Shown here one piece after another: positions 24,527 to 32,842 of a stretch of DNA of 33,229 nt; within the stretch, counting starts at the first letter, position 1, and the number at the start of each line of letters is the position of its first letter. The position numbers and the translations under genes are program-made. Source of the stretch: a bacterium endosymbiont of Escarpia laminata (GTDB lineage: Bacteria > Pseudomonadota > Gammaproteobacteria > Chromatiales > Chromatiaceae). The notes under the pieces were generated by a model, which saw only the letters and a program-made list of their open reading frames with translations, was not told the DNA's origin and did no database searches. The stretch is from the NCBI GenBank assembly GCA_003660235.1, contig QGON01000040.1, positions 1 through 33,229 of the forward strand, in the 5' to 3' direction.

Positions 24527-26296
24527 TTAGCCTTCGCCCCCTTCACTGGTTACAACAGCTCTCAGGGTTGGAGTGTCGACTGTGAGCTGCACATTGTTCA
24601 GGGTAATCATGGTCTGCTGCCCTGCAACACCGTCTGAGGACAACCCATGTTTGGACTGGAAGCGTTTCAGTTGCTGCCGCAACTCCGCATTGAATGCATC
24701 CCGGCCGATCACGACTGGGGGTTCCAAACCCTCGGCTTTGGCAAGCTGCCCCCTCAGCCAAGTGACAGGGACACCTGTCGAACCCGGCCCCACCAAGGCT
24801 GATTTTGTTCTTGGGCGCCACAGAACCACATAATCACCAGGCCAGAGGGGAGCGATGTCTACCCGTTTCAGCCGCCGGTCACCCTCACCGTAATCCACCG
24901 TTAAGTTCTCCCCCTGCATGGATTTGAGAAGGATATAACGTTGCCGGTAACCCAATTTTAACTTGAGCAGCAGCGGCCTGTTGATGCGCTCCAGATCCTC
25001 CCAGCCACCAACACCGGTGAGACAACGCAAACCCAATGGCGGCGCCTCTTTGCAGGCGGTCTCTGATGAGAGCAGCCTGATACGTTTGCCCCACAACTCA
25101 AACAGTCGCAAATGCACCGCCCGTTTGCTGTCGGCCACATGTGCGATCTGCCCCTCCAGATCAACCTTCAGAACCGCTTCAGGCAGGGTGTCGATTACTT
25201 CAGGTACGAGAGGGACTGTTACGGCCGATGCAGATTCCGGCTGCGACAGCACCGAGACGACTTTCGCTCCAGACTCAGGCGGAATCACAGGAGAGACTTC
25301 CGGTTCCGGGGAGGGCAGAGGCAATTCGTGCTCTACCTTGGCAGGCCGCTCCAGCACCTCCGCAACCACCTCACCCGACTCCGGCACTGAGTCTGTAAAT
25401 AGTGGCATCAGAAACCAGGCGATGGCCGTAGTGGAGAACACGATCAGCAGGACGGGCATGAGACGGCGGAGTTTTCCCAACACCATGCTGGAGCCTCTGA
25501 CCTCTCTGGCCGCACGCCAAACCAACCTGGGGCCAGCCCGCTTGGCGCCAGTGGTAAAGATCGCCAACAGGGTCCGCTCGCAGAGGGTGTTGATGACTCG
25601 CGGCACCCCCTTGGACAGGTGATACACCAGGCGCAACGCTGACGAGGTAAAGAGATCTTCACGGGTTCCCGATACGGTAAGCCGGTGCCGGATATAGCGG
25701 ACAGTCTCCCGGCGGGATAACGGAGAGAGGTGATAGCGTGCTGTAATGCGCTGGGCAACCTGGCGCATATCCTTGCGTGACAGCAGCTGCTGCAACTCCG
25801 GCTGACCCACCAGAATAATACGCAGCAACTTATGTTGCGCAGTCTCCAGATTTGTCAGCATGCGGACCTGTTCAAGTACCCTGGGACTCAGGTTCTGCGC
25901 CTCGTCCACCACCAGGACCGTATTACGCCCGGCCGCATGCGTCTTCAACAGATGGTGGCTCAGATTATCGGTCAGTTGCTTGAGGGAGTATGGGGGACCC
26001 ACATATTGAATACCCAGCTCGTCGCAGATAGCCGCCATGAAAGCGCGACGCGAAAGTCGGGGATTGAAGATCAGGGCGATATCGACGTTTTCGAGATTCT
26101 GCTCCAACAGACTGCGCACCAGCATGGTCTTGCCGGTACCGACTTCACCGGTCAGCTGCACGAAGCCGCCATTCGGCCCGGTTCCGTAGATCAGGTGAGC
26201 CAGACTCTCCTCATGCCCACGACTCAGATAGAGATAGCGGGGGTCAGGCGTAATGGAAAAGGGATTTTCCTGAAACCCGAAATCGCTAAACTGCAT
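24527..26296 (-). CDS. exeA: ExeA-like AAA ATPase with peptidoglycan-binding domain
   Basis: A 589-residue protein of the ExeA/GspA family. N-terminal AAA domain: Walker A GEVGTGKT (residues 50-57), Walker B VLVVDEAQNL (about 126-135), then RITARYHLSPLSRRETVRYIRHRL. One membrane span (about 279-300, PVLLIVFSTTAIAWFLMPLF) leads to a Pro/Glu-rich linker and a C-terminal PG_binding_1 domain (about 525-572, ending FQSKHGLSSDGVAGQQTMITLNN). It is thought to use ATP and peptidoglycan contact to assemble the secretin. It lies three bases after the Sel1 gene and immediately before gspB. No other type II secretion genes are in the window. Confidence 0.93.
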   Translation of the reverse strand: MQFSDFGFQENPFSITPDPRYLYLSRGHEESLAHLIYGTGPNGGFVQLTGEVGTGKTMLVRSLLEQNLENVDIALIFNPRLSRRAFMAAICDELGIQYVGPPYSLKQLTDNLSHHLLKTHAAGRNTVLVVDEAQNLSPRVLEQVRMLTNLETAQHKLLRIILVGQPELQQLLSRKDMRQVAQRITARYHLSPLSRRETVRYIRHRLTVSGTREDLFTSSALRLVYHLSKGVPRVINTLCERTLLAIFTTGAKRAGPRLVWRAAREVRGSSMVLGKLRRLMPVLLIVFSTTAIAWFLMPLFTDSVPESGEVVAEVLERPAKVEHELPLPSPEPEVSPVIPPESGAKVVSVLSQPESASAVTVPLVPEVIDTLPEAVLKVDLEGQIAHVADSKRAVHLRLFELWGKRIRLLSSETACKEAPPLGLRCLTGVGGWEDLERINRPLLLKLKLGYRQRYILLKSMQGENLTVDYGEGDRRLKRVDIAPLWPGDYVVLWRPRTKSALVGPGSTGVPVTWLRGQLAKAEGLEPPVVIGRDAFNAELRQQLKRFQSKHGLSSDGVAGQQTMITLNNVQLTVDTPTLRAVVTSEGGEG

Positions 26297-26299
26297 GGC

Positions 26300-26719
26300 T
26301 CAATCGCAATCCTCTTCCAGGTTTTGCGCTTTGGCCAGTTTGTCAGCCAACTCCAGCCATTGGATTGCCACAGTCTCATTGAGTGCGACGCCCTCACCGG
26401 AGATATACATCTGTCCCAGGTTCGCGGCCGCCTGATAGGAGCCGTTTCCTGCTGCCTGCTTCAGCCACTCCACTCCCCGCGAATCACTCTTTCTCACCCC
26501 CTGTCCGTAGAGATAGAGCATGCCGAGGTAGTACTGAGCATCCACCACGCCTTCCTCCGCCAGGTCTCTGAAGGACGTGTAGGCACTTTTGTAGTCACCC
26601 GCTTCAAACGAGGTCATTGCCGCTTCATAGGCATCACTCCCCGCAACGGAGAGAAAAGGCGTCATGAGCAGAAACAGCAGCGTAACGCCGCGAATAATAT
26701 TTTTCGCCATCAAATTCAT
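26300..26719 (-). CDS. Exported Sel1-repeat protein
   Basis: A 139-residue protein with a signal peptide (about residues 1-27) followed by a TPR-like start (YEAAMTSFEAGDYKSAYTSFRDLAEEG) and two Sel1-like repeats (VDAQYYLGMLYLYGQGV and YQAAANLGQMYISGEGVALNETVAIQWLELA). Such helical repeats mediate protein contacts. Its stop lies three bases before the exeA start, so it is the first gene of this set and may assist secretin assembly; that role is inference. An ATG at 26710 is an alternative start. Confidence 0.88.
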   Translation of the reverse strand: MNLMAKNIIRGVTLLFLLMTPFLSVAGSDAYEAAMTSFEAGDYKSAYTSFRDLAEEGVVDAQYYLGMLYLYGQGVRKSDSRGVEWLKQAAGNGSYQAAANLGQMYISGEGVALNETVAIQWLELADKLAKAQNLEEDCD

Positions 26720-26853
26720 CGACTATCGATTCTCTCCCGGCTGCCAACGATCCCATACAACAAGGAAACATAACACCTCTCAGCCACAGGTGCATAGAGA
26801 AGCCATGCTTTTGTACTAATAGTAGTAAATGGGTGCAGGATGCTTGTCGATTT

Positions 26854-26889
26854 TTTTAGCCGCGACAATGGACGAAATCACGGCTAAAA
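26854..26889. terminator. Hairpin downstream of the sulfur globule-like gene
   Basis: TTTTAGCCGCGA (26854-26865) pairs with TCACGGCTAAAA (26878-26889) with one mismatch (a G-U wobble on the minus-strand transcript) and a 12-base loop, about 24 bp after the stop of the minus-strand gene at 26913. A strong 12-bp stem, but without a T-run after it on the minus strand, so it may act as an RNA-stabilising structure rather than an intrinsic terminator. Confidence 0.5.
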
Positions 26890-26912
26890 CCATCAGCTCA
26901 GATTAACGACAG

Positions 26913-27197
26913 CTACTTTTCAGCCAGCTGTGGTACTTCCAGTGTTGGTGTCAAAACCGGCGTGTATACCGGGTAATAGGAAGGGTAGTAGCCATAGTGG
27001 TAGGGATAGTAGCCATAATTTCTATATCCATACCAAGGCCGGTACCAATTGCGCCCCCAGCCTGAACCAGAGAAGCCAAAGGAGAAACCGAAGCCACCCC
27101 ATCCATTGCCGCCCCACCAGGCATCTGCGGTGGATACCGGTAGTGCCACAAGTGCTGCCACTGCTGTTGCAGTCAGGAATTTGCGCATTGTCTTCAT
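26913..27197 (-). CDS. Sulfur globule protein-like, Trp/Gly/Tyr-rich secreted protein
   Basis: A 94-residue protein with a signal peptide (cleavage probably after STADA) and a mature part made almost only of Gly, Trp, Phe, Tyr, Pro and Ser: it starts WWGGNGWGGFGFSFGF and continues with YGYRNYGYYPYHYGYYPSYYP. This is the pattern of the small structural proteins that coat periplasmic sulfur globules in Allochromatium and related sulfur oxidisers. A perfect AGGAGG lies 7 bp before the ATG, in keeping with high expression. The neighbours include rhodanese and thioredoxin-like exported proteins, which fits sulfur metabolism. The exact type (SgpA, B, C or D) cannot be told by eye. Confidence 0.82.
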   Translation of the reverse strand: MKTMRKFLTATAVAALVALPVSTADAWWGGNGWGGFGFSFGFSGSGWGRNWYRPWYGYRNYGYYPYHYGYYPSYYPVYTPVLTPTLEVPQLAEK

Positions 27198-27439
27198 AAT
27201 AAAACCTCCTGCGACATACTGCTGTCACTTTTTCCCGTCCACACTTAAACCGTACACCTTCTATGGAAAAACACATTGAGGTACGTCACCTATATTAGAG
27301 AATGCTTATAGAAATAACCTATAGGTTCTTCCGTCTGGAGCGCTGGACTAATGACTGCTTTCTTCCAAGGGTGACGCCCGGACTTTTCATGGATACACTG
27401 CGCCGACAACGATTCACACCACAATTTGAGGATTTTCCT

Positions 27440-27694
27440 ATGAAATTCATACCCTGCCAGGGCGGAGACAACTGCACAGAAGGCGGCACCCACTGCCAGG
27501 GCTGCGGGCGCAGCCATGAAGAGATCGCCGAGACCAAAAAACTGATCGATGCACTGGTGCAATTTACACAAAAGATGGATTTTGAGAATGTCGAAGAGTT
27601 CACCAGCTTCGTCGCTGCCAGGGCCGCAGGAAAGTACCGCATGCAGCAAGGCGGCGGTATGGGTTTCGGCCTCAACATCCTGCCCGGCAGCTGA
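27440..27694 (+). CDS. Small four-cysteine protein, DUF1289-like
   Basis: An 84-residue protein. The ATG at 27440 is chosen over an open frame from 27302 because GAGGA sits 7 bp before it and the conserved part begins here. C6, C12, C19 and C22 in a spacing like CxxxxxC-x6-CxxC, followed by GRSHEEIAE, resemble the DUF1289 motif (C-x-C-RT-x2-EI), suggesting a small metal or Fe-S site. The C-terminus is Gly/Met-rich. There is no signal peptide, so it is cytosolic. Function unknown. Confidence 0.75.
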   Translation: MKFIPCQGGDNCTEGGTHCQGCGRSHEEIAETKKLIDALVQFTQKMDFENVEEFTSFVAARAAGKYRMQQGGGMGFGLNILPGS

Positions 27695-27768
27695 CGGATA
27701 GCCACTTCGGGAACCAACACGGTTCCCGGCAGTCACATTTCAAACAGGCCAATACGCGAAGAAAAACC

Positions 27769-28671
27769 ATGATGAAGCCCTTTGCCCTCTCTCTCCTCCT
27801 CATCTTCACCACAACCTTTGCGCTGGCGGCTCAACCGCTGGTCACACCGGAATGGGTGCATAACAATCGCGAGAGGAGCGGGGTCGTAATCCTCGACCTG
27901 CAGAACGCCAAGGCCTATCAGCGATACCACGTTCCCGGCGCGGTGAACTCCAGCTACGGTGACTGGCGGCGCGAGTCGGTGAAAAAGATACCCCAGATCA
28001 TGACGCCTCCCGCGCAACTGGAGAAGCTGATCGGCCGTCTGGGTATAGACAATGATACCCACGTCGTACTGGTCACCACCGGGAACGGCGCTGGAGACAT
28101 GGCGAGCGCCACACGAGTCTACTGGACCTTCAAGGCACTGGGGCACGATCAGGTCTCCATCCTCGACGGGGGGCTGATCAACTATGCACAGAAGCGGGCC
28201 TACCCGCTACAGAACGGTCGCAACCAAGCTGAGCCGAAGGACTTCAAGGTCAACCTCAGGGCCGACTACATCCCCGACGCCCAAGGGGTAAAAGCGGCCC
28301 TCGAAAAGGGGGCGATGGCGGTGGACAACCGCAGCCGCGCCGAATACATGGGCATCTACTCCGGCAGCGGCAAGGAACGTCCAGGCAGTCTGCCAAAAGC
28401 TGTCAATATCTCCTACGACTGGCTGACCGCCAATGGCGGCGCAACATTCCATAACATCGACAACCTGAAAAAGATCTATGCCGCCAATCAGGTGCCGCTG
28501 AGCGGCCCACAGATCAACTATTGTCATACAGGCCATCGCGCCGCCCTTGGCTGGTTCGTTTCCCACGAACTCTTGGGCAACAAGCAGGCCCGTCTTTACG
28601 ATGGATCGACCGCCGAATGGGCGCTTGACCACGCCCTGCCCATGGAACAGAAAGTCCAATTAAAACATTGA
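27769..28671 (+). CDS. Exported tandem-rhodanese sulfurtransferase
   Basis: A 300-residue protein with a signal peptide (about residues 1-21, ending ALAA) and two rhodanese domains. The first (about 25-140) has AYQRYHVPGAVNSSYGDWR but no catalytic Cys; the second (about 165-300) has C252 in NYCHTGHRAALG, the CxxGxRA active-site loop. Rhodaneses carry persulfide sulfur on this Cys, so a periplasmic sulfur-transfer role is likely. It is the first gene of a set followed, 10 bp and 3 bp apart, by a TlpA-like thioredoxin and an SSP411 fusion. An ATG one codon later (27772) is also possible. Confidence 0.92.
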   Translation: MMKPFALSLLLIFTTTFALAAQPLVTPEWVHNNRERSGVVILDLQNAKAYQRYHVPGAVNSSYGDWRRESVKKIPQIMTPPAQLEKLIGRLGIDNDTHVVLVTTGNGAGDMASATRVYWTFKALGHDQVSILDGGLINYAQKRAYPLQNGRNQAEPKDFKVNLRADYIPDAQGVKAALEKGAMAVDNRSRAEYMGIYSGSGKERPGSLPKAVNISYDWLTANGGATFHNIDNLKKIYAANQVPLSGPQINYCHTGHRAALGWFVSHELLGNKQARLYDGSTAEWALDHALPMEQKVQLKH

Positions 28672-28681
28672 GGACCAGACC

Positions 28682-29230
28682 ATGCGCGCCTATCTATCAA
28701 AACTCCTTATCACACTATTGTTAATGAGTCTGACTCAAAGCGTCCTGGCCAACGACCGCACCGCACCGGAGTGGGATATCTCCGAATGGATCAACGGTGA
28801 TGGCACCACCCTGGCCGCACTCAAGGGCAAGGTGGTGGTGATCGACTTTTTCCAACTCTGGTGCCCTGGCTGCAACAGCTTCTCGGTACCGTTGATGGCC
28901 AGATGGGAGCAGCAGTTTGCCGACGAGATCGCAGCGGGCAATCTGGTGATGCTGAGTATCCACACCGTGTTTGAAGGGCACGACTACCAGAATCCGAAAA
29001 AGCTGCGCGCCTATCTCAAACAGAAAAAGATCCAACACCTGGTAGGAGTCGATCGGCACGTTGACGACGATGAAATCCCGGAAACCATGAAACGATACCG
29101 CACCCGCGGCACACCGGAGATGGCCATCATCGACAAGGAGGGTCGTATCCGTTTCCAGCGATTCGGCAGTTTTGATCCGGCAAGCGGCGCGCAACTGATC
29201 AACAAGTTGCTGGCAGGGGATCCCGGGTAA
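28682..29230 (+). CDS. Exported TlpA-like thioredoxin-fold protein
   Basis: A 182-residue protein with a signal peptide (about residues 1-23, ending SVLA) and a thioredoxin fold. The redox motif is C61-P-G-C64 in FFQLWCPGCNSFSVP, and the cis-Pro loop is TRGTPEMAIIDKEGRIRFQRFG. The insert between the CxxC and the cis-Pro (HTVFEGHDYQNPKKLRAYLKQKK) is like TlpA/ResA proteins. It probably reduces or exchanges thiols in the periplasm, perhaps the rhodanese persulfide made by the gene upstream. Confidence 0.9.
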   Translation: MRAYLSKLLITLLLMSLTQSVLANDRTAPEWDISEWINGDGTTLAALKGKVVVIDFFQLWCPGCNSFSVPLMARWEQQFADEIAAGNLVMLSIHTVFEGHDYQNPKKLRAYLKQKKIQHLVGVDRHVDDDEIPETMKRYRTRGTPEMAIIDKEGRIRFQRFGSFDPASGAQLINKLLAGDPG

Positions 29231-29233
29231 CCC

Positions 29234-31636
29234 ATGATAAAGCGACTCATCCCAACCCTGCTGCTCTGGCTCTCACTCGGCAGCACGGCTTTTGCTACAA
29301 CACACGCCAGCTACACGGTCACGAGGCCTATGGAAATCGATCAACAACTCAAAGCCGCTTACGAGACCAAGGGAGAGGCTTACAAACCCCGCACCGAACA
29401 CTTAAACCCAGACGGCTCACCCATCTATATCAACCGCCTGATTCTGGAAGACTCCCCCTATCTGCTGCAACATGCGCATAATCCGGTGGATTGGCATGCC
29501 TGGGGGGAAGAGGCCTTTGAAAAGGCAGAACGTGAGAACAAGCCGATCTTTCTCTCCATCGGCTACTCCACCTGCCACTGGTGCCACGTCATGGAGCGGG
29601 AGAGTTTCGAGAACCTCCAGCTGGCCAAAATACTGAATGAGCATTTCGTGGCCATCAAGGTGGACCGGGAGAGCCATCCCGACGTAGACGAGGTCTACAT
29701 GACCGCCGTGATGCTGATGACCGGCCATGGTGGCTGGCCGATGTCGAGCTTTCTCACCCCGGAGGGCAAACCCTTCTATGGCGGCACCTATTTTCCACCC
29801 AACCAGTTCGGACAGCTGCTCTCACAGATTCAGCAGGTCTGGCGCGACAAAAAGGCCAGCGTCCTCGATCAGGCAGATCGAGTGGCTGAAGCAGTAAAAA
29901 CAGCCAACAACCACAAGGGCACAGCCAAGGCACTCGATAAGACCGCTATCGCCGCTGCACTCAAGACGATGATCAGCAGTTTTGATGAACTGCAGGGCGG
30001 CTTCAGCGTGGCTCCAAAATTCCCCCACGAACCCTGGTTATTGCTGCTGTTGCAACAGGCGGAACGCAGTAACGATTCAGCGGCGCTGGAGGCGGCGGAG
30101 GTCACCCTCGATGCGATGGCCCGGGGGGGAATCTACGACCAGGTGGGGGGCGGTTTTCACCGCTACTCCACAGATAACGAATGGCTGGTGCCGCACTTCG
30201 AAAAGATGCTCTACAACCAGGCTCATCTCGCTCGCGCCTACCTGCATGCATGGCGGCTCACCGGCAAGGAGAAATACCGTCGCGTGGTCACCCAGACTCT
30301 CGATTACGTCATGCGAGAGATGACCTCACCCAACGGCGGTTTCTACTCAGCCACCGACGCCGACAGTGAGGGTGAAGAGGGGGCCTTCTTCATCTGGACA
30401 CCCGCCCAGATTCGTGACGCCTTGGCGCCGGAAGATGCCGACCTGGCAATCGATCTCTATAACATCACAGACAGTGGCAACTTCGAAGGAAAGAATATCC
30501 TCCATCTGCTGTCAGACCTGGAGAGTTATGCCGAAACAAACAAGATGGATCTTGCCGCCCTGCAGATGCGGGTCGATCATATCAATACAGTATTGCGCAA
30601 GGTACGCGAAGGCCGGGAACATCCGTTAAGGGACGACAAAGAAGTCACCGCCTGGAACGGCATGATGATCACCGCCTTTGCACAGGCCGCCGACCTTCTT
30701 GCTTCAAAGACTTACCGGAAGGCCGCAGAACATGCGGGTGAGTTTATCTGGCAGCAAAATCGAAAAGCTGCCGGCAAACTTTGGCGGGTACACCTCAATG
30801 GACAATCCTCGGTTGCCGCGGCACAGGAGGATTACGCCTATCTGGCTGAAGCACTGCTTTATCTCTACGATCTGAGCGGAGACAAAAAGTGGCTGCAACG
30901 GGCGCAGGAGATCGCAGATGCCATGGTCGGCCGGTTCAGCGACAAACAGAACGGCGGCTTCTATATGAATGAAGAGGACAGCAACTTCAGCGCAATGGGA
31001 CGCCCAAAGGACAGCGGCACCGACAGCGCCATCCCATCCGGGAGTTCAGTGGCCCTTAAGTCGCTACAGATGCTCTGGGTGCGCACCGGCAAGCTGGACT
31101 ATCGCACTCACGCCAATAACCTGATCGGCAGTTTCGCCAGCGCCATTGAACGGCATCCCAACGGCTACACTTACATGTTGAGCGCCATCGATGATCTACA
31201 GCATGGGGAGTTGAGCGCCCGCCGATATGCCGCACAAGGCGGTATCCGCCTCATGGGCAAGACCAAGATACTCAAGAGAGACAAACAGCTGTTAACCATC
31301 ACCATCACCATTCCTGAGGGCTGGCATCTCAATGCCAACCAGCCCTTGAGCAGAAATTTGATCGCCACTGAGGTCAACCTGGCCGACAGCAGCGGACAAT
31401 GGAGCATGGGCCCCGTCACCTACCCTGAACCCTCGTTACAACAGCTGGCTTTTCAAAGTGATCCGCTCTCCGTTTATGCAGGAGTGATTACACTACAGGC
31501 GATGCTGACACCCACAGCTGACACGGCTGCACTCAAGACAGCATCCATCGATGTAAAATTACAGGCCTGCAGCAACGAGGTCTGCCTGCCGCCGGAGACA
31601 CTGCAACTCCATATTCCCATCCTTCCTTCAATCTGA
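29234..31636 (+). CDS. Exported SSP411/YyaL-type protein fused to a DsbD-alpha-like domain
   Basis: An 800-residue protein with a signal peptide (about residues 1-22). Residues about 65-230 are the thioredoxin-like DUF255 domain ([24 protein letters not shown]...[16 protein letters not shown], with C114-H-W-C117, then [24 protein letters not shown]). Residues about 240-665 are the alpha/alpha-barrel part ([48 protein letters not shown]). Residues about 680-800 resemble the N-terminal domain of DsbD, with C779 and C784 before [11 protein letters not shown]. Most YyaL relatives are cytosolic and end before this domain, so export plus the DsbD-alpha tail suggest a periplasmic thiol-exchange enzyme. 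The substrate is unknown. Confidence 0.88.
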   Translation: MIKRLIPTLLLWLSLGSTAFATTHASYTVTRPMEIDQQLKAAYETKGEAYKPRTEHLNPDGSPIYINRLILEDSPYLLQHAHNPVDWHAWGEEAFEKAERENKPIFLSIGYSTCHWCHVMERESFENLQLAKILNEHFVAIKVDRESHPDVDEVYMTAVMLMTGHGGWPMSSFLTPEGKPFYGGTYFPPNQFGQLLSQIQQVWRDKKASVLDQADRVAEAVKTANNHKGTAKALDKTAIAAALKTMISSFDELQGGFSVAPKFPHEPWLLLLLQQAERSNDSAALEAAEVTLDAMARGGIYDQVGGGFHRYSTDNEWLVPHFEKMLYNQAHLARAYLHAWRLTGKEKYRRVVTQTLDYVMREMTSPNGGFYSATDADSEGEEGAFFIWTPAQIRDALAPEDADLAIDLYNITDSGNFEGKNILHLLSDLESYAETNKMDLAALQMRVDHINTVLRKVREGREHPLRDDKEVTAWNGMMITAFAQAADLLASKTYRKAAEHAGEFIWQQNRKAAGKLWRVHLNGQSSVAAAQEDYAYLAEALLYLYDLSGDKKWLQRAQEIADAMVGRFSDKQNGGFYMNEEDSNFSAMGRPKDSGTDSAIPSGSSVALKSLQMLWVRTGKLDYRTHANNLIGSFASAIERHPNGYTYMLSAIDDLQHGELSARRYAAQGGIRLMGKTKILKRDKQLLTITITIPEGWHLNANQPLSRNLIATEVNLADSSGQWSMGPVTYPEPSLQQLAFQSDPLSVYAGVITLQAMLTPTADTAALKTASIDVKLQACSNEVCLPPETLQLHIPILPSI

Positions 31637-31744
31637 GTGGTGTCCCGGATTTATTAAGGGGAACTCCCCCCACGGGCTGTAGCTTCATCGCGTAGTTTCC
31701 CCTATGTTACAGCCGCACACCATTGGTTAGACTCTGGCACGATT
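31637..31744 (+). promoter_or_regulatory. Spacer before the carbonic anhydrase homologue
   Basis: 108 bp with a small GGGG-AA-CTCCCC-type hairpin at about 31660-31670 that may end the upstream transcript. No promoter stands out. Confidence 0.3.
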
Positions 31745-32542
31745 ATGAACATGCAATCAGTGATTAAATTTTTCGCTCTGGCCACCTTTCTCTCACTGTC
31801 GCTGAATCTCAGCGCACGCGACTCGGCTGCACGCTCAGGGCAAACCGGGAAAGGGATTGATCAGTCTTGGAGCTATAGTGGAGAAACGGCTCCGGAAAAA
31901 TGGAGTACTCTCTCCAGCACATTCAGCGCGTGTGGAGCAGGCCAAGCGCAATCACCAGTGGATATCCAGGGCACCATAGAATCCGAGCACCTGCCACTCT
32001 CTTTTTTCTACCGCACCAGCATCCTGTCAATCCGACGCTCTAGCCACGGCATTTCACTGGATATGGAAAGCGGTGGATTCATGAAGATGGAGGGAGAACG
32101 TTTTCAGTTGCGCAGTATTGATCTGCATATACCAGGCGAACATACTTATCTGGGCAGGGCTGCGGACATGGAGATTCAGCTCAACCATATCGACAGTAAT
32201 GGCGATCCGGTGATACTCGCGATTCCGGTAAACGCGGGCAGGCGCAACAACCTGATGGTCAAGCGAATCGCCCGCCACCTGCCACAGGAAAATGGTGGCC
32301 GAAGATACAGTCGCCAGATCGGCATCAACGCAATCTTTCTGCTGCCAACCAATCGAAGTCATGTACTCTACAATGGGTCACTGACGACACCTCCCTGTAA
32401 AGAATCTGCTCGCTGGATCGTCTTCAAAAACCCGATCGAGATACCCAAGCAGCTGCTGCGAAAATTTATCGATGCCATCGGCTACAATGCCCGTCCTGTA
32501 CAACCTCTGAATGGGCGTATGATCTGGACGAGCATTCATTAG
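31745..32542 (+). CDS. Exported alpha-carbonic anhydrase homologue, zinc ligands partly lost
   Basis: A 265-residue protein with a signal peptide (about residues 1-24) and an alpha-CA domain (WSYSGETAPEKW, QSPVDIQG, then SLTTPPC near the C-terminus). In active alpha-CAs the zinc is held by two His in FHFHxPSE and one in MExHxVH. Here the first segment reads S-I-D126-L-H128-I-P-G-E-H and the second M-E-I-Q145-L-N-H, so two of three ligands are replaced (Asp and Gln). It is probably acatalytic, a binding or structural protein, as with CA-related proteins in animals. It lies 108 bp after the thiol cluster. Confidence 0.9.
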   Translation: MNMQSVIKFFALATFLSLSLNLSARDSAARSGQTGKGIDQSWSYSGETAPEKWSTLSSTFSACGAGQAQSPVDIQGTIESEHLPLSFFYRTSILSIRRSSHGISLDMESGGFMKMEGERFQLRSIDLHIPGEHTYLGRAADMEIQLNHIDSNGDPVILAIPVNAGRRNNLMVKRIARHLPQENGGRRYSRQIGINAIFLLPTNRSHVLYNGSLTTPPCKESARWIVFKNPIEIPKQLLRKFIDAIGYNARPVQPLNGRMIWTSIH

Positions 32543-32842
32543 TTCTACTTTGTCAGATTCCATCAGGTAACTTCTCAAAAACCCGTGGCAAGCAGTAAAT
32601 AATTACAAAAAGCACTTGACAGGATTTTGGGGCAAAAAACTAAAAATCCTGTCATGGCACAACTCTGGTTTGGAAACTGTCATGGCTGATCTTGTAGCGC
32701 GCACTATGCCATTTTCATTCTTATTTCGTACAGGCTTGAGGAATGCTTTTTTTATCTCCTTAAAATGACTCCTGCGAAGTCAAATTTGAGTTTCAAAACC
32801 GGTGGTAGAATAAGGCTTATTCAGTGATTACTTTAAAAGTCC
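32543..32842. other. AT-rich spacer with inverted and direct repeats at the insertion sequence edge
   Basis: No gene is seen. The region holds a 12-bp perfect inverted repeat, TGACAGGATTTT (32617-32628) and AAAATCCTGTCA (32643-32654), and a 10-bp direct repeat CTGTCATGGC (32649-32658 and 32677-32686). These may be the left end or regulatory region of the mobile element that follows; the end cannot be fixed without the other side. Confidence 0.5.

Noticed and set aside
27302-27439. Longer form of the four-Cys protein starting at 27302
   Set aside because: The extra 46 codons lack similarity to the motif-bearing part, and the GAGGA site sits before the ATG at 27440.
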